From a virus: DNA of 41,612 nucleotides. The position numbers and the translations under genes are program-made. This document shows, one piece after another, positions 28,789 through 37,657 of the stretch (position 1 is the stretch's first letter; every line of letters begins with the position of its first letter). A model generated the notes under the pieces. The model ran no database searches. It saw only the letters and a program-made list of their open reading frames with translations, and had not been told where the DNA came from. The stretch spans positions 1-41,612 of IMG/VR virus record IMGVR_UViG_3300022690_000108; one strand, written 5' to 3'.

Positions 28789-30370
28789 TAATTTTCCTTT
28801 GCCAAGCACGTTAACTGTAGAGCAGGATGATGCAATTGATTCTATTATTGAGTTGCCTGATGATTCAATACCAAAAGCCAATAGCGGTCAGCTGGTTAAA
28901 AGTAGTACTAACGAAAACCCCACAACAGAAGAGTGGTTTTTTGACAAATCAGTAAACGTCCCTGTGAGTTCGGTAATATTAGGAGGTGCGTGGACCATAT
29001 CAAGTTCAGGCGCTTCTGTTTCTGCTAGAGATGACGCTATAGGTGTGAAATATAGATTTCACATCGATGATATAAACGCTATCGATCAGCCTACCATTAT
29101 AGCTAATCGATTATTAACAGGTGAGTTTGCTGTACAGCCTATTGACGCAGATACCTTAATTGATCCCGTGGATGCTATGGTTATAATCCCTGCAGTAGCT
29201 CCCTTATTGAGTTTAGGGCCAGCAGAAGACGGTCAAGTTATTACGGGTGTTGATTTAAAATTAACAGCTGCTTCAGTAAAAACTAACATTACAATAACAT
29301 TAACTCTTAATGGTGAGATATTTGCACAATTCTTTTTTCCAGTTGCGATATTAAAAACTCTCCCTGATATTTACCATTTTGATTACGATCCACCTGTTGA
29401 CGTTCGTGTCGGCGATACTTTGTTAGTTAATACATCTTCTACTGATGGTGCTATGGTATTCCTAGGTCGTGCCGATACACAAGTAAAATGGCAGCAAGTT
29501 AACCTTATATTATGGGATGATGTTGACGTACCGACAAAAGAAGATATTCCAAATATTGCTGATAGGTATGTCAGGATAAACAATCAGCATAGTTCAGTAA
29601 CGGCAGAGGCGACAGGTATTGTTGCTAACTACTTGCCGACTGCTACTACGGATATTGGGTCGGATTTTCTTAGCAATATCTCTACAGTCGGAGGCACTTC
29701 AGGAGTGTGTACGACTGCTGGTTCAGGTACGTTTACACAAGGAGACATAATTCAAGTTTCAGATTCCCGCTTTAATGACTATATCTTTGAAGTCGAAGAT
29801 CATACAGGTGACGTATTAGAGATTCGTGGCGTCGATGGAACTGCAAATATTGAAGATTTCACGCGTCAAGATTTTGCTTTTGAAAATGATAGCGCAACGA
29901 TAACAAAGATTAATGTATCGATAATCAGAGCTGGAGTTGATGGTAAGTGGGAGCAAGGTAAAGGAAGTTCAACGCCAATACCGTTCAAGGTTATTGATTT
30001 ATTTGGTAGTGAATATCAGTTTGAATCTGACGAAGACGAAAGTGAAACCACGAGTCAAACCTTTGTAAATAAACTAACCTTAACAACTCCAGTTATTCCG
30101 GCAGGTGATTATAGAGGCGAGATAACATGCGCCGTAACAAATGACACTAATAACAAGGTAGTTACTATTCAAACTGTATTAGATGGGAATAGTGTAAATG
30201 AGTCGTCATTCTCACCAAGAAACGGCGGTGATTTTATAGTAAAAACATCATTCTCAAATGACACGCTAATAAGTGGAGTTCATACATTGGATTTGAATTT
30301 TAAAGCGGGTGGTACAGGTGGCACAGCTAAAATAAAAAACGCTAGAATAGAAGTATTTAGAGTAGGATAG
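28778..30370 (+). CDS. Large beta-rich appendage protein
   Basis: 530 residues from GTG 28778 with GGGAGG seven bases upstream. Four beta-rich parts are separated by short turns. The part ADRYVRINNQHSSVT and FTQGDIIQVSDSRFNDYIFE suggests repeated jelly-roll or Ig-like domains. A fibre or spike protein is the best guess; no enzymatic motif is seen. It is the last gene before the terminator/promoter pair in front of the packaging genes. Confidence 0.68.
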   Translation: MDSNNFPLPSTLTVEQDDAIDSIIELPDDSIPKANSGQLVKSSTNENPTTEEWFFDKSVNVPVSSVILGGAWTISSSGASVSARDDAIGVKYRFHIDDINAIDQPTIIANRLLTGEFAVQPIDADTLIDPVDAMVIIPAVAPLLSLGPAEDGQVITGVDLKLTAASVKTNITITLTLNGEIFAQFFFPVAILKTLPDIYHFDYDPPVDVRVGDTLLVNTSSTDGAMVFLGRADTQVKWQQVNLILWDDVDVPTKEDIPNIADRYVRINNQHSSVTAEATGIVANYLPTATTDIGSDFLSNISTVGGTSGVCTTAGSGTFTQGDIIQVSDSRFNDYIFEVEDHTGDVLEIRGVDGTANIEDFTRQDFAFENDSATITKINVSIIRAGVDGKWEQGKGSSTPIPFKVIDLFGSEYQFESDEDESETTSQTFVNKLTLTTPVIPAGDYRGEITCAVTNDTNNKVVTIQTVLDGNSVNESSFSPRNGGDFIVKTSFSNDTLISGVHTLDLNFKAGGTGGTAKIKNARIEVFRVG

Positions 30371-30375
30371 ATAAA

Positions 30376-30395
30376 CCACAAGGACGTGGATTTTT
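30376..30395 (+). terminator. Weak terminator after fibre genes
   Basis: CCAC (30376-30379) pairs with GTGG (30386-30389) around six bases, then TTTTT (30391-30395). The stem is only four pairs, so some read-through into the packaging genes is expected. Confidence 0.4.
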
Positions 30396-30421
30396 ACACC
30401 TATCTCATAAACTGATATAAT
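30393..30421 (+). promoter_or_regulatory. Strong promoter of the packaging/head operon
   Basis: TTTACA (30393-30398), exactly 17 bases, TATAAT (30416-30421) with an extended TGA before the -10. Its -35 overlaps the T run of the terminator. Expected start about 30428, followed by the 149-residue gene, terminases and portal. Confidence 0.75.
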
Positions 30422-30455
30422 ACAAATCAAATAGAAACTAATCTAAGAGATGATT

Positions 30456-30905
30456 ATGTTATACAGATCAGAAGAAGGGCAAGAGATAAAGCCCGGCATT
30501 AATATTGGATGGGGTTCGGGGTTAGTGATTACCCTTATGTACACCAACTATAAAAACAGATACGCACTTCGATTTAGTTACTCAAAATGCACTCGCAAAT
30601 TCAACTTACAAAAAAGAAAATGGACACTTAAGGATGATATTAAAAACGATATCCTTCAGAAGGGGTTGCTAACTCGTGAGTATCACTTTGCGGATAGAGA
30701 GCAGTTAGCTAAAGATCTGCAAACTAACTGTGAGCGTGTTGATATGCTCAAGCAAGAAAACTATGAGTTAAAGCAAGCTCAAAAAGGTATAGTTACACCT
30801 AAAGCAGTATTTGACAGAGTTATAGAGGAACAATTAGAAAATGGCAGCTTGTCATTGCCAGATCATATGATGCCAGAACACCTAAGACAGAAACGAATTA
30901 ACTAA
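30456..30905 (+). CDS. Unknown protein at head of packaging operon
   Basis: 149 residues from ATG 30456; AAGAGA is at the right distance for it but overlaps an ATG at 30450. N-terminal beta part (INIGWGSGLVITLMYTNYKN), then a charged coiled-coil-like region (REQLAKDLQTNCERVDMLKQ) and a short motif SLPDHMMPEHLRQK. It stands before the small terminase, a spot often held by a small regulator in P22-like phages. Not recognised. Confidence 0.7.
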   Translation: MLYRSEEGQEIKPGINIGWGSGLVITLMYTNYKNRYALRFSYSKCTRKFNLQKRKWTLKDDIKNDILQKGLLTREYHFADREQLAKDLQTNCERVDMLKQENYELKQAQKGIVTPKAVFDRVIEEQLENGSLSLPDHMMPEHLRQKRIN

Positions 30906-30921
30906 TCTAGAGAGAATGATT

Positions 30922-31341
30922 ATGCCAGAGAATAAACAAGAGACGAATAAAGTAGGGGCACCATTATTATTTGATACGCCTGAAAAAATGCAAGAAGCTA
31001 TAGATGAGTATTTTGAGACTGATGCGTTCATGGAGATGGGTGATAATACTATATTCGCACCAACGGTTTCAGGATTGGCATTATCATTAGATATGGATAG
31101 GAAATCATTTGTAAATTACTCAAATCGTGATGAATATTTCCCCACTATAAAAAGGGCTCGTGAAAGAATAGCGGTTGCACTAGAGCAAAGACTGTATGGA
31201 AACAACGTTACAGGAATTATATTCAACTTAAAAAACAACTTTGATTGGAAGGATAAACAAGAGATTGAAAACACTCATTCATTCAAGGATATCACCGAAG
31301 AAGAGTTAGACGAAAAGATCAAGCAACACCTAAAGGAGTAG
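30922..31341 (+). CDS. terS: Terminase small subunit
   Basis: 139 residues from ATG 30922 (AGAGAGA upstream). PLLFDTPEKMQEAIDEYF, then PTVSGLALSLDMDRKSFVNY is the HTH DNA-binding part typical of small terminases, and the C-terminal QRLYGNNVTGIIFNLKNNFD WKDKQEIE is the conserved end of gp3-type small terminases. It recognises packaging sites on phage DNA and delivers it to TerL. Directly upstream of TerL. Confidence 0.88.
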   Translation: MPENKQETNKVGAPLLFDTPEKMQEAIDEYFETDAFMEMGDNTIFAPTVSGLALSLDMDRKSFVNYSNRDEYFPTIKRARERIAVALEQRLYGNNVTGIIFNLKNNFDWKDKQEIENTHSFKDITEEELDEKIKQHLKE

Positions 31342-31344
31342 GCT

Positions 31345-32775
31345 GTGACTAAATCTGAAAAGATTGAATTGCTACAACTACTCGAAGAAAAAGAAAGGCG
31401 GGCCAAGCTTAATCTAATAGCTACCGTCTTTTCTACGTTGTACGACTGGCAAGTTAAATTCATAAATCACACTGCTAATTACAGAGCCGCTTGTTTAATG
31501 GCTGCTAACCGTGTTGGCAAGACTTATACTGGTTGTTTGGTTGACGCTATGCACGCTACTGGTGATTATCCTGATGACTACGAAGGTCATAGATTCGAAC
31601 ACCCTCCACTGATATGGGTACTTGGTTACTCAGGTGAAAAAATACGCGACCTATTACAAAAACCCCTTGTTGGATCAGTATCAAACGGACAGGCTGAAGG
31701 TGGATTAATACCTAAAGAAAGAATAGTTGATATATTGCCAATGCTTGGCACTCCTCGTTGTGCAAGAGAAGTAAGAATCAAGCACAAGAACGGTGGTATA
31801 GCTCGCATACAATTCTGGTCATACACTCAAGGACAGCACGCTTTAATGGGTGATAGTGTTGACTGGTATCACATCGATGAAGAACCCAAGGATCAAAGCA
31901 TATTCCCTCAAGTTGTAACACGTACCGCAACCGGTGATATGGGTAAGGGTGGTAGAGGTATATTAACCTTTACCCCTGAGAATGGCCGCACTGAATTAGT
32001 TATCAAGTTCATGGATGATCCCGCGCCAAGCCAGATATTACAGCGTGCAACATGGAACGATGCCGCCCATTTGACGGAGGAAACAAAAGAAGCCCTGTTA
32101 GCTATTTACCCTGAATACCAGCGTGACATGAGAACTAAGGGCTTGCCGTTGCTAGGTACTGGCCTGATATTCGACTTACCTATTGAAGATAATAAGATCG
32201 CACCGATAGAATGCGCCGATCATTGGTACGTTATAAACGGTTTAGATTTTGGCTGGGCACATCCTCAGGCTCACATACAAATGTGGTGGGATAAAGATAA
32301 AGATATATATATTGTTGCTTATGCGTGGAAGAAATCTAAAACACAACCATATGAAGCATGGCAACACGTAAAGGGATGGGCTGAAGGTGTGCCGACTGCA
32401 TGGCCTCATGATGGATTGCAAACAGAGAAAGGCTCTGCTAAACAACAAAAGAGTTATTACGGTGATGCTGGATGGGAAATGATTGAAGATATGGCGACGT
32501 GGGAGAATGGCGGTAACGGTGTCGAGCAAGGTATTATGGAGATATATCACCTAATAAAAACTAAGCGCATGTTATTCTTTAATGACTTGGGTGAACTGTT
32601 TGATGAGATGCTACAGTTTCACCGTGATGAGAAAGGTTTGGTGGTGAAGCTGGTTGATGATTTAATAAGCGCATTACGTTATGCTTATATGATGAAACGA
32701 GAGGCAGTAAGGAAATGTGATATACTGCCTGACGACGAAGACTACTATGAAGAACACTCTGAGGGCGCTTGGTAA
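31345..32775 (+). CDS. terL: Terminase large subunit (P22 gp2-type)
   Basis: 476 residues from GTG 31345, with AAGGAG six bases upstream. Walker A is AANRVGKTY (53-61) and Walker B is VDWYHIDEE (172-180) with D178 and E179 of the ATPase. The nuclease half has D301 in INGLDFGWAHP and D438/D439 in LVDDLISALRYAYM of the RNase H-like domain. TerL drives DNA into the head and cuts it. Length and motifs match P22 gp2 (499 residues), which supports headful packaging. Ends TAATG into the portal gene. Confidence 0.96.
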   Translation: MTKSEKIELLQLLEEKERRAKLNLIATVFSTLYDWQVKFINHTANYRAACLMAANRVGKTYTGCLVDAMHATGDYPDDYEGHRFEHPPLIWVLGYSGEKIRDLLQKPLVGSVSNGQAEGGLIPKERIVDILPMLGTPRCAREVRIKHKNGGIARIQFWSYTQGQHALMGDSVDWYHIDEEPKDQSIFPQVVTRTATGDMGKGGRGILTFTPENGRTELVIKFMDDPAPSQILQRATWNDAAHLTEETKEALLAIYPEYQRDMRTKGLPLLGTGLIFDLPIEDNKIAPIECADHWYVINGLDFGWAHPQAHIQMWWDKDKDIYIVAYAWKKSKTQPYEAWQHVKGWAEGVPTAWPHDGLQTEKGSAKQQKSYYGDAGWEMIEDMATWENGGNGVEQGIMEIYHLIKTKRMLFFNDLGELFDEMLQFHRDEKGLVVKLVDDLISALRYAYMMKREAVRKCDILPDDEDYYEEHSEGAW

Positions 32776-34853
32776 TGAGCATAAAAAAATTAATAGATGC
32801 TATTGATTCGGATAACCTAGTCGATAAAGTATTAAAGATGGAGAAGGGCGAGCATATACTTAAAAAGCTCGGCACTAAGGTCTGTCAATACCACACAGAT
32901 AACATATCATCTATGACTGATTGGTCTGATTTAATTGAATCAGGCATGGATATAGCTAAAGCTGAAAGCCAAGGATCGTCTTATCCGTGGGATGGTGCCG
33001 CTAACTTTAAGTCTCCATTAATTACTGAGGCGGTTCGAGCGTTTGGCGATAGAGCTAAGACCGAGATAATGAAGTCTGATAAATTGGTCGCTACTAAGTT
33101 AATAGGACCAGAAGACGAGGAAAAGAAAGAATCAGCTGAACGTATTGAAGATCATATGAACTGGCAGATTAATACAGAGATGAAAGGGTGGCGTGATGCA
33201 CACTCTAAACATTTGTATTTATTATCTAGTCAAGGCGCATACTTCAAGAAAACATTTTATGATGCTACTGAAGGGCGTAATAAGTCCTCATGTATTCGTT
33301 ATCCTAATTTCTCTCTTGATCAAGAGTGTGATGATTTACATAGTTCAAAGTTTACAGAAGTGTCTTACTATTACCCCAATGACATATGGAGCTTTCAAGA
33401 GGCTGGATTATGGGTTAAAGGTAAGATAGTTGATGATAACGATGATAACAGCGATACGAAAGATGATAAGTTCGAATTCTTAGAGCAGTTCTGCGAATAC
33501 GATTTAGACGGTGACGGTTACGAAGAGCCGTTAATCGTTACAGTGCACAAGCAATCTAAGAAGGTTGTTAGAATTGTTCCTCGTTGGGATGTTGAAGGTA
33601 TTCACGTTAATTACGAAGGCAACACATATAATCTCGCTGAACTAATCAAAGCTAAAACGGCTGACGCTGAATCATCAACAGAAGACCAAGAGTTTAACGA
33701 TATACAAGCACAAGAAAAGCTTAAAGATATCGAATCAAAAGCTAAGATGATCCGCATTACACCAATGGACATCATAACTTACTACGGATTTATTGAATCA
33801 ACTGATGGTTCATTCTTAGGGCAAGGCTATTTACATCTAATTAGCTCAACGGTTAAAGGCATTAACAAAGGTACTAACGCCTTATTTAATGCTGGAGAAT
33901 TAGCCAACTTACAAGGCGGCTGGTTATCTAAAGAACATCGTGATAAAAAACGCGGACCATTTAAAACTAAAGCTGGTGTATTTAAGCAAACTAACATCAC
34001 CGCAACCAACTTACAAAACTCTGTGCTAAACCTGCCGTTTAAAGAGCCATCAGCCACGCTATTAGCATTAGTTGATAAAATAGAGGGCAGTGTTAAGGAG
34101 ATGTCTAGCCAGTTCAACTATGAGCAGGTGCTTAGCCCTAACATACCAGCAGCTAGCGTATTAGGTGTATTGCAAGAAGGTATTATTCCTACATCATCAT
34201 TGTTAATGAATGTTATTAACTCGATGAGTAAAGAGTTTGCCATTCTATTTACGTTGAATCAGAAGTTTACCGACCCGTTAATATATCAATCGATTACCGG
34301 TTCACAAGAATTCAATACAGATTACACGCAAGACATCGAGATAGCGCCAACTGCCAACGCTCAGTTTAGTAACCAGATGCAGAAGATTACAATTGCACAA
34401 GCTCAGATGGAGCAGATACCCATGGTCCAACAAATGGGCGGTAATGCTGTGCCAATTATTAAGGGTTACTTTGAAGCGCTTGGTACGCCGAACATGGATG
34501 CTATATTCCCTGAAGAAATGAGCGACGAGGATAAGAAAACAAACGAGGCTATGCAGAAACAGCAAGCAGCTCAAACTGAAGCTTTAGAGTTCCAGAATGA
34601 ATTACTTAAAGGGCAGGTTGATCAAGGTAATCAAGCGTTAGAAATAAAAGGTCGTGAAGCTGACGCTAAGATTGAAGAGATTCAGCGCGAGTCTGATCGC
34701 AAAGATGCTGAGCTACTAGAAAACTTAGAGAAAATAAAGGCTGAGACTCTACTTAAGAATGAAGAGGCTCAGACTGAAGACATGAAGAACGATCATCAAA
34801 TGTCGATGGATATAATAGACAGGGTTATCAACCTAACTGCGGCACCTAAGTAA
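32775..34853 (+). CDS. Portal protein (P22 gp1-like)
   Basis: 692 residues from ATG 32775, against 725 in P22. GSSYPWDGAANFKSPLITEA, then RIEDHMNWQINTEMKGWRDA, and GWLSKEHRDKKRGPFKTKAG follow the P22-type portal pattern. The last 120 residues (from about 575: KQQAAQTEALEFQNELLKGQ, then EEIQRESDRKDAELLENLEK) form a long coiled coil, the barrel seen in P22-type portals. The dodecameric ring is the packaging motor base and DNA exit. Overlap with TerL as TAATG. Confidence 0.92.
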   Translation: MSIKKLIDAIDSDNLVDKVLKMEKGEHILKKLGTKVCQYHTDNISSMTDWSDLIESGMDIAKAESQGSSYPWDGAANFKSPLITEAVRAFGDRAKTEIMKSDKLVATKLIGPEDEEKKESAERIEDHMNWQINTEMKGWRDAHSKHLYLLSSQGAYFKKTFYDATEGRNKSSCIRYPNFSLDQECDDLHSSKFTEVSYYYPNDIWSFQEAGLWVKGKIVDDNDDNSDTKDDKFEFLEQFCEYDLDGDGYEEPLIVTVHKQSKKVVRIVPRWDVEGIHVNYEGNTYNLAELIKAKTADAESSTEDQEFNDIQAQEKLKDIESKAKMIRITPMDIITYYGFIESTDGSFLGQGYLHLISSTVKGINKGTNALFNAGELANLQGGWLSKEHRDKKRGPFKTKAGVFKQTNITATNLQNSVLNLPFKEPSATLLALVDKIEGSVKEMSSQFNYEQVLSPNIPAASVLGVLQEGIIPTSSLLMNVINSMSKEFAILFTLNQKFTDPLIYQSITGSQEFNTDYTQDIEIAPTANAQFSNQMQKITIAQAQMEQIPMVQQMGGNAVPIIKGYFEALGTPNMDAIFPEEMSDEDKKTNEAMQKQQAAQTEALEFQNELLKGQVDQGNQALEIKGREADAKIEEIQRESDRKDAELLENLEKIKAETLLKNEEAQTEDMKNDHQMSMDIIDRVINLTAAPK

Positions 34854-34860
34854 AAGGTTA

Positions 34861-34880
34861 AGCCCTATTTAGGTAGGGCT
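34861..34880. terminator. Hairpin between portal and convergent insert
   Basis: AGCCCTA (34861-34867) and TAGGGCT (34874-34880) pair perfectly around six bases. T runs on both sides are poor, so termination may be weak; it separates convergent genes. Confidence 0.5.
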
Positions 34881-34890
34881 AAGCTATTAT

Positions 34891-35136
34891 TTAGTATTCT
34901 AGATATAACTCCACTTGTTCGTGTGTGTGGATTAAATCAATTAGTTCTTCAGCTTCTTTAATTCCTGCGTGTAGCAAGCCTTTTAAAAATTTAACATCCC
35001 CATTATCTACAATTACAGAGCCATCCCAACAAGAGCCATCGCCTCCAAACCTATAAGATCCTATCGCTCTTTTTAGTTGATTCTCAAAATAACCACTCGG
35101 GCTTTCTATTGGTTTCCATACTAAAGTGCTACTCAT
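34891..35136 (-). CDS. Unknown protein of minus-strand insert
   Basis: 81 residues from ATG 35136, with GGAGGT in front (the longer frame to 35148 starts inside the SD). Reads alpha/beta (GYFENQLKRAIGSYRFGGDG, then SCWDGSVIVDNGDVKFLKGL). Third gene of the opposite-strand insert between portal and head genes. No family recognised. Confidence 0.65.
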   Translation of the reverse strand: MSSTLVWKPIESPSGYFENQLKRAIGSYRFGGDGSCWDGSVIVDNGDVKFLKGLLHAGIKEAEELIDLIHTHEQVELYLEY

Positions 35137-35138
35137 AA

Positions 35139-35306
35139 CTACCTCCAACTAGCATTCTTACCACATGAATTACTTGTAAACTTAGGCGCTGATAACTGCC
35201 TCATAGCTAATGACCCACACTCACATTTGATCGTTTGAGTATCGCTATCAATAAGCTTCTCATATTTACGCTGACATGAGCCGCATTTAAAGTTAAGTGT
35301 TATCAT
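35139..35306 (-). CDS. Zinc-ribbon protein of minus-strand insert
   Basis: 55 residues. FKCGSCQRKYEKLI and IKCECGSLAMRQL give two C-x2-C-like pairs (C8/C11 and C28/C30), a Com-like or ribbon knuckle. Starts in an ATGA overlap with the HTH-like gene and ends two bases before the next start. Com-type proteins regulate translation in Mu-like phages; that comparison is inference. Confidence 0.68.
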   Translation of the reverse strand: MITLNFKCGSCQRKYEKLIDSDTQTIKCECGSLAMRQLSAPKFTSNSCGKNASWR

Positions 35307-35455
35307 TTCATTCCCTCTATCATCTTGTTTAATTTGTCGTGCCTATTTGGATCTGCCATCATTCGCTCATATGTTCTCGATGATATAGACCAGAATTCGT
35401 AGAAGTCTTGTCGTCGATAACCTTTAGCGTGTATTTTCTTAGTAAAGCTATTCAT
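35303..35455 (-). CDS. HTH-like small regulator of minus-strand insert
   Basis: 50 residues with GGAG seven bases before ATG 35455. FTKKIHAKGYRRQDFYEFWS, then ISSRTYERMMADPNRHDKL reads like a helix-turn-helix of small phage regulators. It is first in a three-gene leftward unit whose promoter overlaps that of the rightward gene, so it may control both. Confidence 0.62.
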   Translation of the reverse strand: MNSFTKKIHAKGYRRQDFYEFWSISSRTYERMMADPNRHDKLNKMIEGMK

Positions 35456-35480
35456 TTATATTCTCCGTCAGTTTGTCGTA

Positions 35481-35509
35481 TTCAAAGATTAACCCATACG
35501 TTATATAAT
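35481..35509 (+). promoter_or_regulatory. Rightward promoter for the GroES/head genes
   Basis: TTCAAA (35481-35486), exactly 17 bases, perfect TATAAT (35504-35509). Drives 35544 onward independently of the terminase operon. Confidence 0.65.
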
Positions 35510-35514
35510 AGCAA
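35486..35514 (-). promoter_or_regulatory. Overlapping leftward promoter for the insert
   Basis: Minus strand TTGCTA (35514-35509), exactly 17 bases, TAATCT (35491-35486). It lies almost wholly within the rightward promoter, so only one polymerase can bind at a time. Confidence 0.5.
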
Positions 35515-35543
35515 TGCAATATTAATTCACTAAAGAGACTGTG

Positions 35544-35813
35544 ATGATAAAAGAGTTTGAAATCTTGCTACAAGAGCTAGACCACGTAAACCCCGATTTA
35601 ACTCCAGAAGATGTAGTTGATTGGATATCCCACCCAGTAACACAACAATTATTCCGAGACGCAAAAATAAACCTTATTAAGTCACTAGATGGCTTAGACG
35701 ACGTACCTTTAGATACTCTAGCTATTGCTCAAGCATCTGAAAGTAAGGGTGAGCGTAATACTTATAAATGGCTATTAGAATGGGGACTACCTGATGAAAG
35801 TGACAAAGATTAA
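35544..35813 (+). CDS. Unknown protein upstream of GroES-like gene
   Basis: 89 residues from ATG 35544 (AAGAG upstream; a GTG one codon earlier is possible). Helical (EFEILLQELDHVNPDLTPED, then TQQLFRDAKINLIKSLDGL), acidic. It precedes the GroES-like gene and head genes. No function recognised. Confidence 0.65.
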   Translation: MIKEFEILLQELDHVNPDLTPEDVVDWISHPVTQQLFRDAKINLIKSLDGLDDVPLDTLAIAQASESKGERNTYKWLLEWGLPDESDKD

Positions 35814-35949
35814 AGAAATCGACGCAGTATGGTGTACGGCTGAAACCGACGAAGGTGAAAAGCACATGACCATTGAAAGCGCTATGTTGTTATTAGTCAA
35901 ACCTAAGAAAAAGGAAAAGAAAAGTGTCACTAAAAAAACTAGAGATTAA
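35794..35949 (+). CDS. Small protein overlapping both neighbours
   Basis: 51 residues, starting 20 bases before the end of the previous gene and ending 26 bases into the GroES-like gene. Beta-strand start with acidic middle (EIDAVWCTAETDEGEKHMTI) and a Lys-rich tail (KPKKKEKKS). Similar short proteins with basic tails occur in phage head operons. Confidence 0.6.
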   Translation: MKVTKIKEIDAVWCTAETDEGEKHMTIESAMLLLVKPKKKEKKSVTKKTRD

Positions 35950-36262
35950 AGATATAGAACCATGCGGATATAATGTTCTTGTTGAGCTATTAGATGTAAA
36001 AGACACATCTGAAGGCGGTATTATTATGTCGTCTGAATATGTCAATAAAGAACAGTCGGCCATGGTTATATGTAAAGTACTTAAGTTTGGTCCGGCTTGT
36101 TTCCTTAATCATGATTCGGGAATTAACTCTCCTGAAGCGTGGGGGATATCTGTTGGTGATTATGCTCAAATACCAGGGCATGCATATCAACGAGTAGCCG
36201 GAGAGAAATCCAATATGGTTTACGTATTAGACCATGACATCAAAGCTAAGGTAAATATCTAA
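35924..36262 (+). CDS. GroES-like co-chaperonin (Cpn10 family)
   Basis: 112 residues from GTG 35924, AAGGA eight bases upstream. The Cpn10 fold reads through: DIEPCGYNVLVELLDVKDTS, then EGGIIMSSEY as the mobile loop (E. coli GroES has SAGGIVLTG at this place, with IVL contacting GroEL), then VCKVLKFGPA, GISVGDYAQIPGHAYQRVAG and VLDHDIKAKVNI. The IIM in place of IVL keeps the hydrophobic contact. Phage versions such as T4 gp31 replace GroES to fold the coat protein, and this gene lies just before the scaffold and coat genes. TAATG overlap with the scaffold gene. Confidence 0.88.
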   Translation: MSLKKLEIKDIEPCGYNVLVELLDVKDTSEGGIIMSSEYVNKEQSAMVICKVLKFGPACFLNHDSGINSPEAWGISVGDYAQIPGHAYQRVAGEKSNMVYVLDHDIKAKVNI

Positions 36263-37053
36263 TGAGCGAACTAGAGAATGCAATAGAGAATAAAGACGAA
36301 GCGGAAATTAAAGATCCGATTGAAATGCCAAAGGTCAACGCCTTTGAAGCTAAGGCACGTCAAAAAGGATGGTTGTCTGCTGATGAACTAAAAGAAAAGA
36401 AAGGTGATGACTTCGATCCTGACAATGTAGTTAGTGCTCGTCAATTCGTCGAGAAAGGCGAAATGATTAGCGCTATTAACCAACTTAAAAAGCAAGTAAG
36501 AGATAATGAAGGTCGAATGGTCGATAATAATGCATATTGGAAGGTTCAACTTGAAGTTCAAAAAGATGAGTTATTATCCAAGCGTGATGAAGCTATCGAT
36601 CTTGCTGATAAAGATGAAGTTAAAAAGATTGATGGACAAATTAAGAATATCGAGAAGCAAGAAGGTAATTTAAAACCCACTGCTCCACAGTTTGATCCTG
36701 CTGACATCCAAGCTGAAAACAATTACTTTGCATCGTTAACAAATCGTAGCCAGAAGTTATTCGCACAAGACGCAGCTAACCAATATATCAATCAAGGATA
36801 TGCGGGCGCTGATTTAGTGGATGCCATCAAGCTTGATATGGATAAAGAATTTCCAGCTAAAAATCCTCGACGAGAAGAGGCGACGTTAACCACTAGCAAA
36901 TCTCGTTCTAAACCGTCCGGCGAAAAAACCACTGTTGATAATCTTGGAGATATGGAGCGTAAAATCATATCCGCAATGAGAAATTCAAACAGTAAGTATG
37001 CTAAGAAATCTGATGGTGACATGCTTAAAATTATAGAGGATTCGAAACGATGA
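36262..37053 (+). CDS. Scaffolding protein (P22 gp8-like role)
   Basis: 263 residues, close to the 303 of P22 gp8. Acidic N-terminus, then EAKARQKGWLSADELKEKKG and FVEKGEMISAINQLKKQVRD, a pattern common in podovirus scaffolds, and a long coiled coil (about 70-135). Basic C-terminus (TTSKSRSKPSGEK, then ISAMRNSNSKYAKKSD) as in gp8, where the basic end binds coat. It lies between portal/GroES and coat genes. ATGA overlap with the next gene. Confidence 0.78.
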   Translation: MSELENAIENKDEAEIKDPIEMPKVNAFEAKARQKGWLSADELKEKKGDDFDPDNVVSARQFVEKGEMISAINQLKKQVRDNEGRMVDNNAYWKVQLEVQKDELLSKRDEAIDLADKDEVKKIDGQIKNIEKQEGNLKPTAPQFDPADIQAENNYFASLTNRSQKLFAQDAANQYINQGYAGADLVDAIKLDMDKEFPAKNPRREEATLTTSKSRSKPSGEKTTVDNLGDMERKIISAMRNSNSKYAKKSDGDMLKIIEDSKR

Positions 37054-37586
37054 GTAACAATAACAGTAAAGACCAAAACACAAGGTCAAGACCTACCCAT
37101 CATCAAGATGAGAGGTCAATTAAAATGACTATCTTAAATGAAATGGAAGAGATGGCACAAACTCGCATTAAATCAAAAGGATCTAGTCGCGTAGCTTTAA
37201 GCCCTAAACTGAAGTTGGAATGGTCTGATTGTGAAGAAGGGTTCTATTATCATTGGGCCTCAGACTCCGAGAATTACCCTATAAACTTGCAACAGATGTG
37301 TGATGCGGGTTATACTTTCGTTAGACATAAGCACGGCTCAGCGGCTGGTGAACTAGTTATCCAGAATTCCAAAGGCTGTCAATTGTACTTAATGAGATGT
37401 CCTCAAGAATACTTTGAGGAAGACCAAGCAATAAAGAATGCTAAGTCAATCGCTCAGCATGCGGAAATATCGCAAGTAGGTAATAGAGAATATGCCGGAA
37501 CCTCTAAAGAGTTAGGGCAGGGCAAAGTAGCTCAGTTAAGTATCGAAGAGAACCCAGACGCTATACGCCTTATGGAAGGTGATTAG
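37050..37586 (+). CDS. Unknown head-region protein
   Basis: 178 residues, ATGA overlap with the scaffold gene. N-terminus polar and disordered (DQNTRSRPTHHQDERS). Core ALSPKLKLEWSDCEEGFYYH, then QQMCDAGYTFVRHKHGSAAG, then GCQLYLMRCPQEYFEEDQ with paired aromatic and Cys residues. It resembles the sort of conserved head-region protein seen in many podoviruses, but I know no function. Confidence 0.68.
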   Translation: MSNNNSKDQNTRSRPTHHQDERSIKMTILNEMEEMAQTRIKSKGSSRVALSPKLKLEWSDCEEGFYYHWASDSENYPINLQQMCDAGYTFVRHKHGSAAGELVIQNSKGCQLYLMRCPQEYFEEDQAIKNAKSIAQHAEISQVGNREYAGTSKELGQGKVAQLSIEENPDAIRLMEGD

Positions 37587-37657
37587 CTTTTAATCGGCCA
37601 TTACTTTGGTTATTCGATTGATAAAACATCCGTTTTTATTTTTTGGAGATTAAACTA

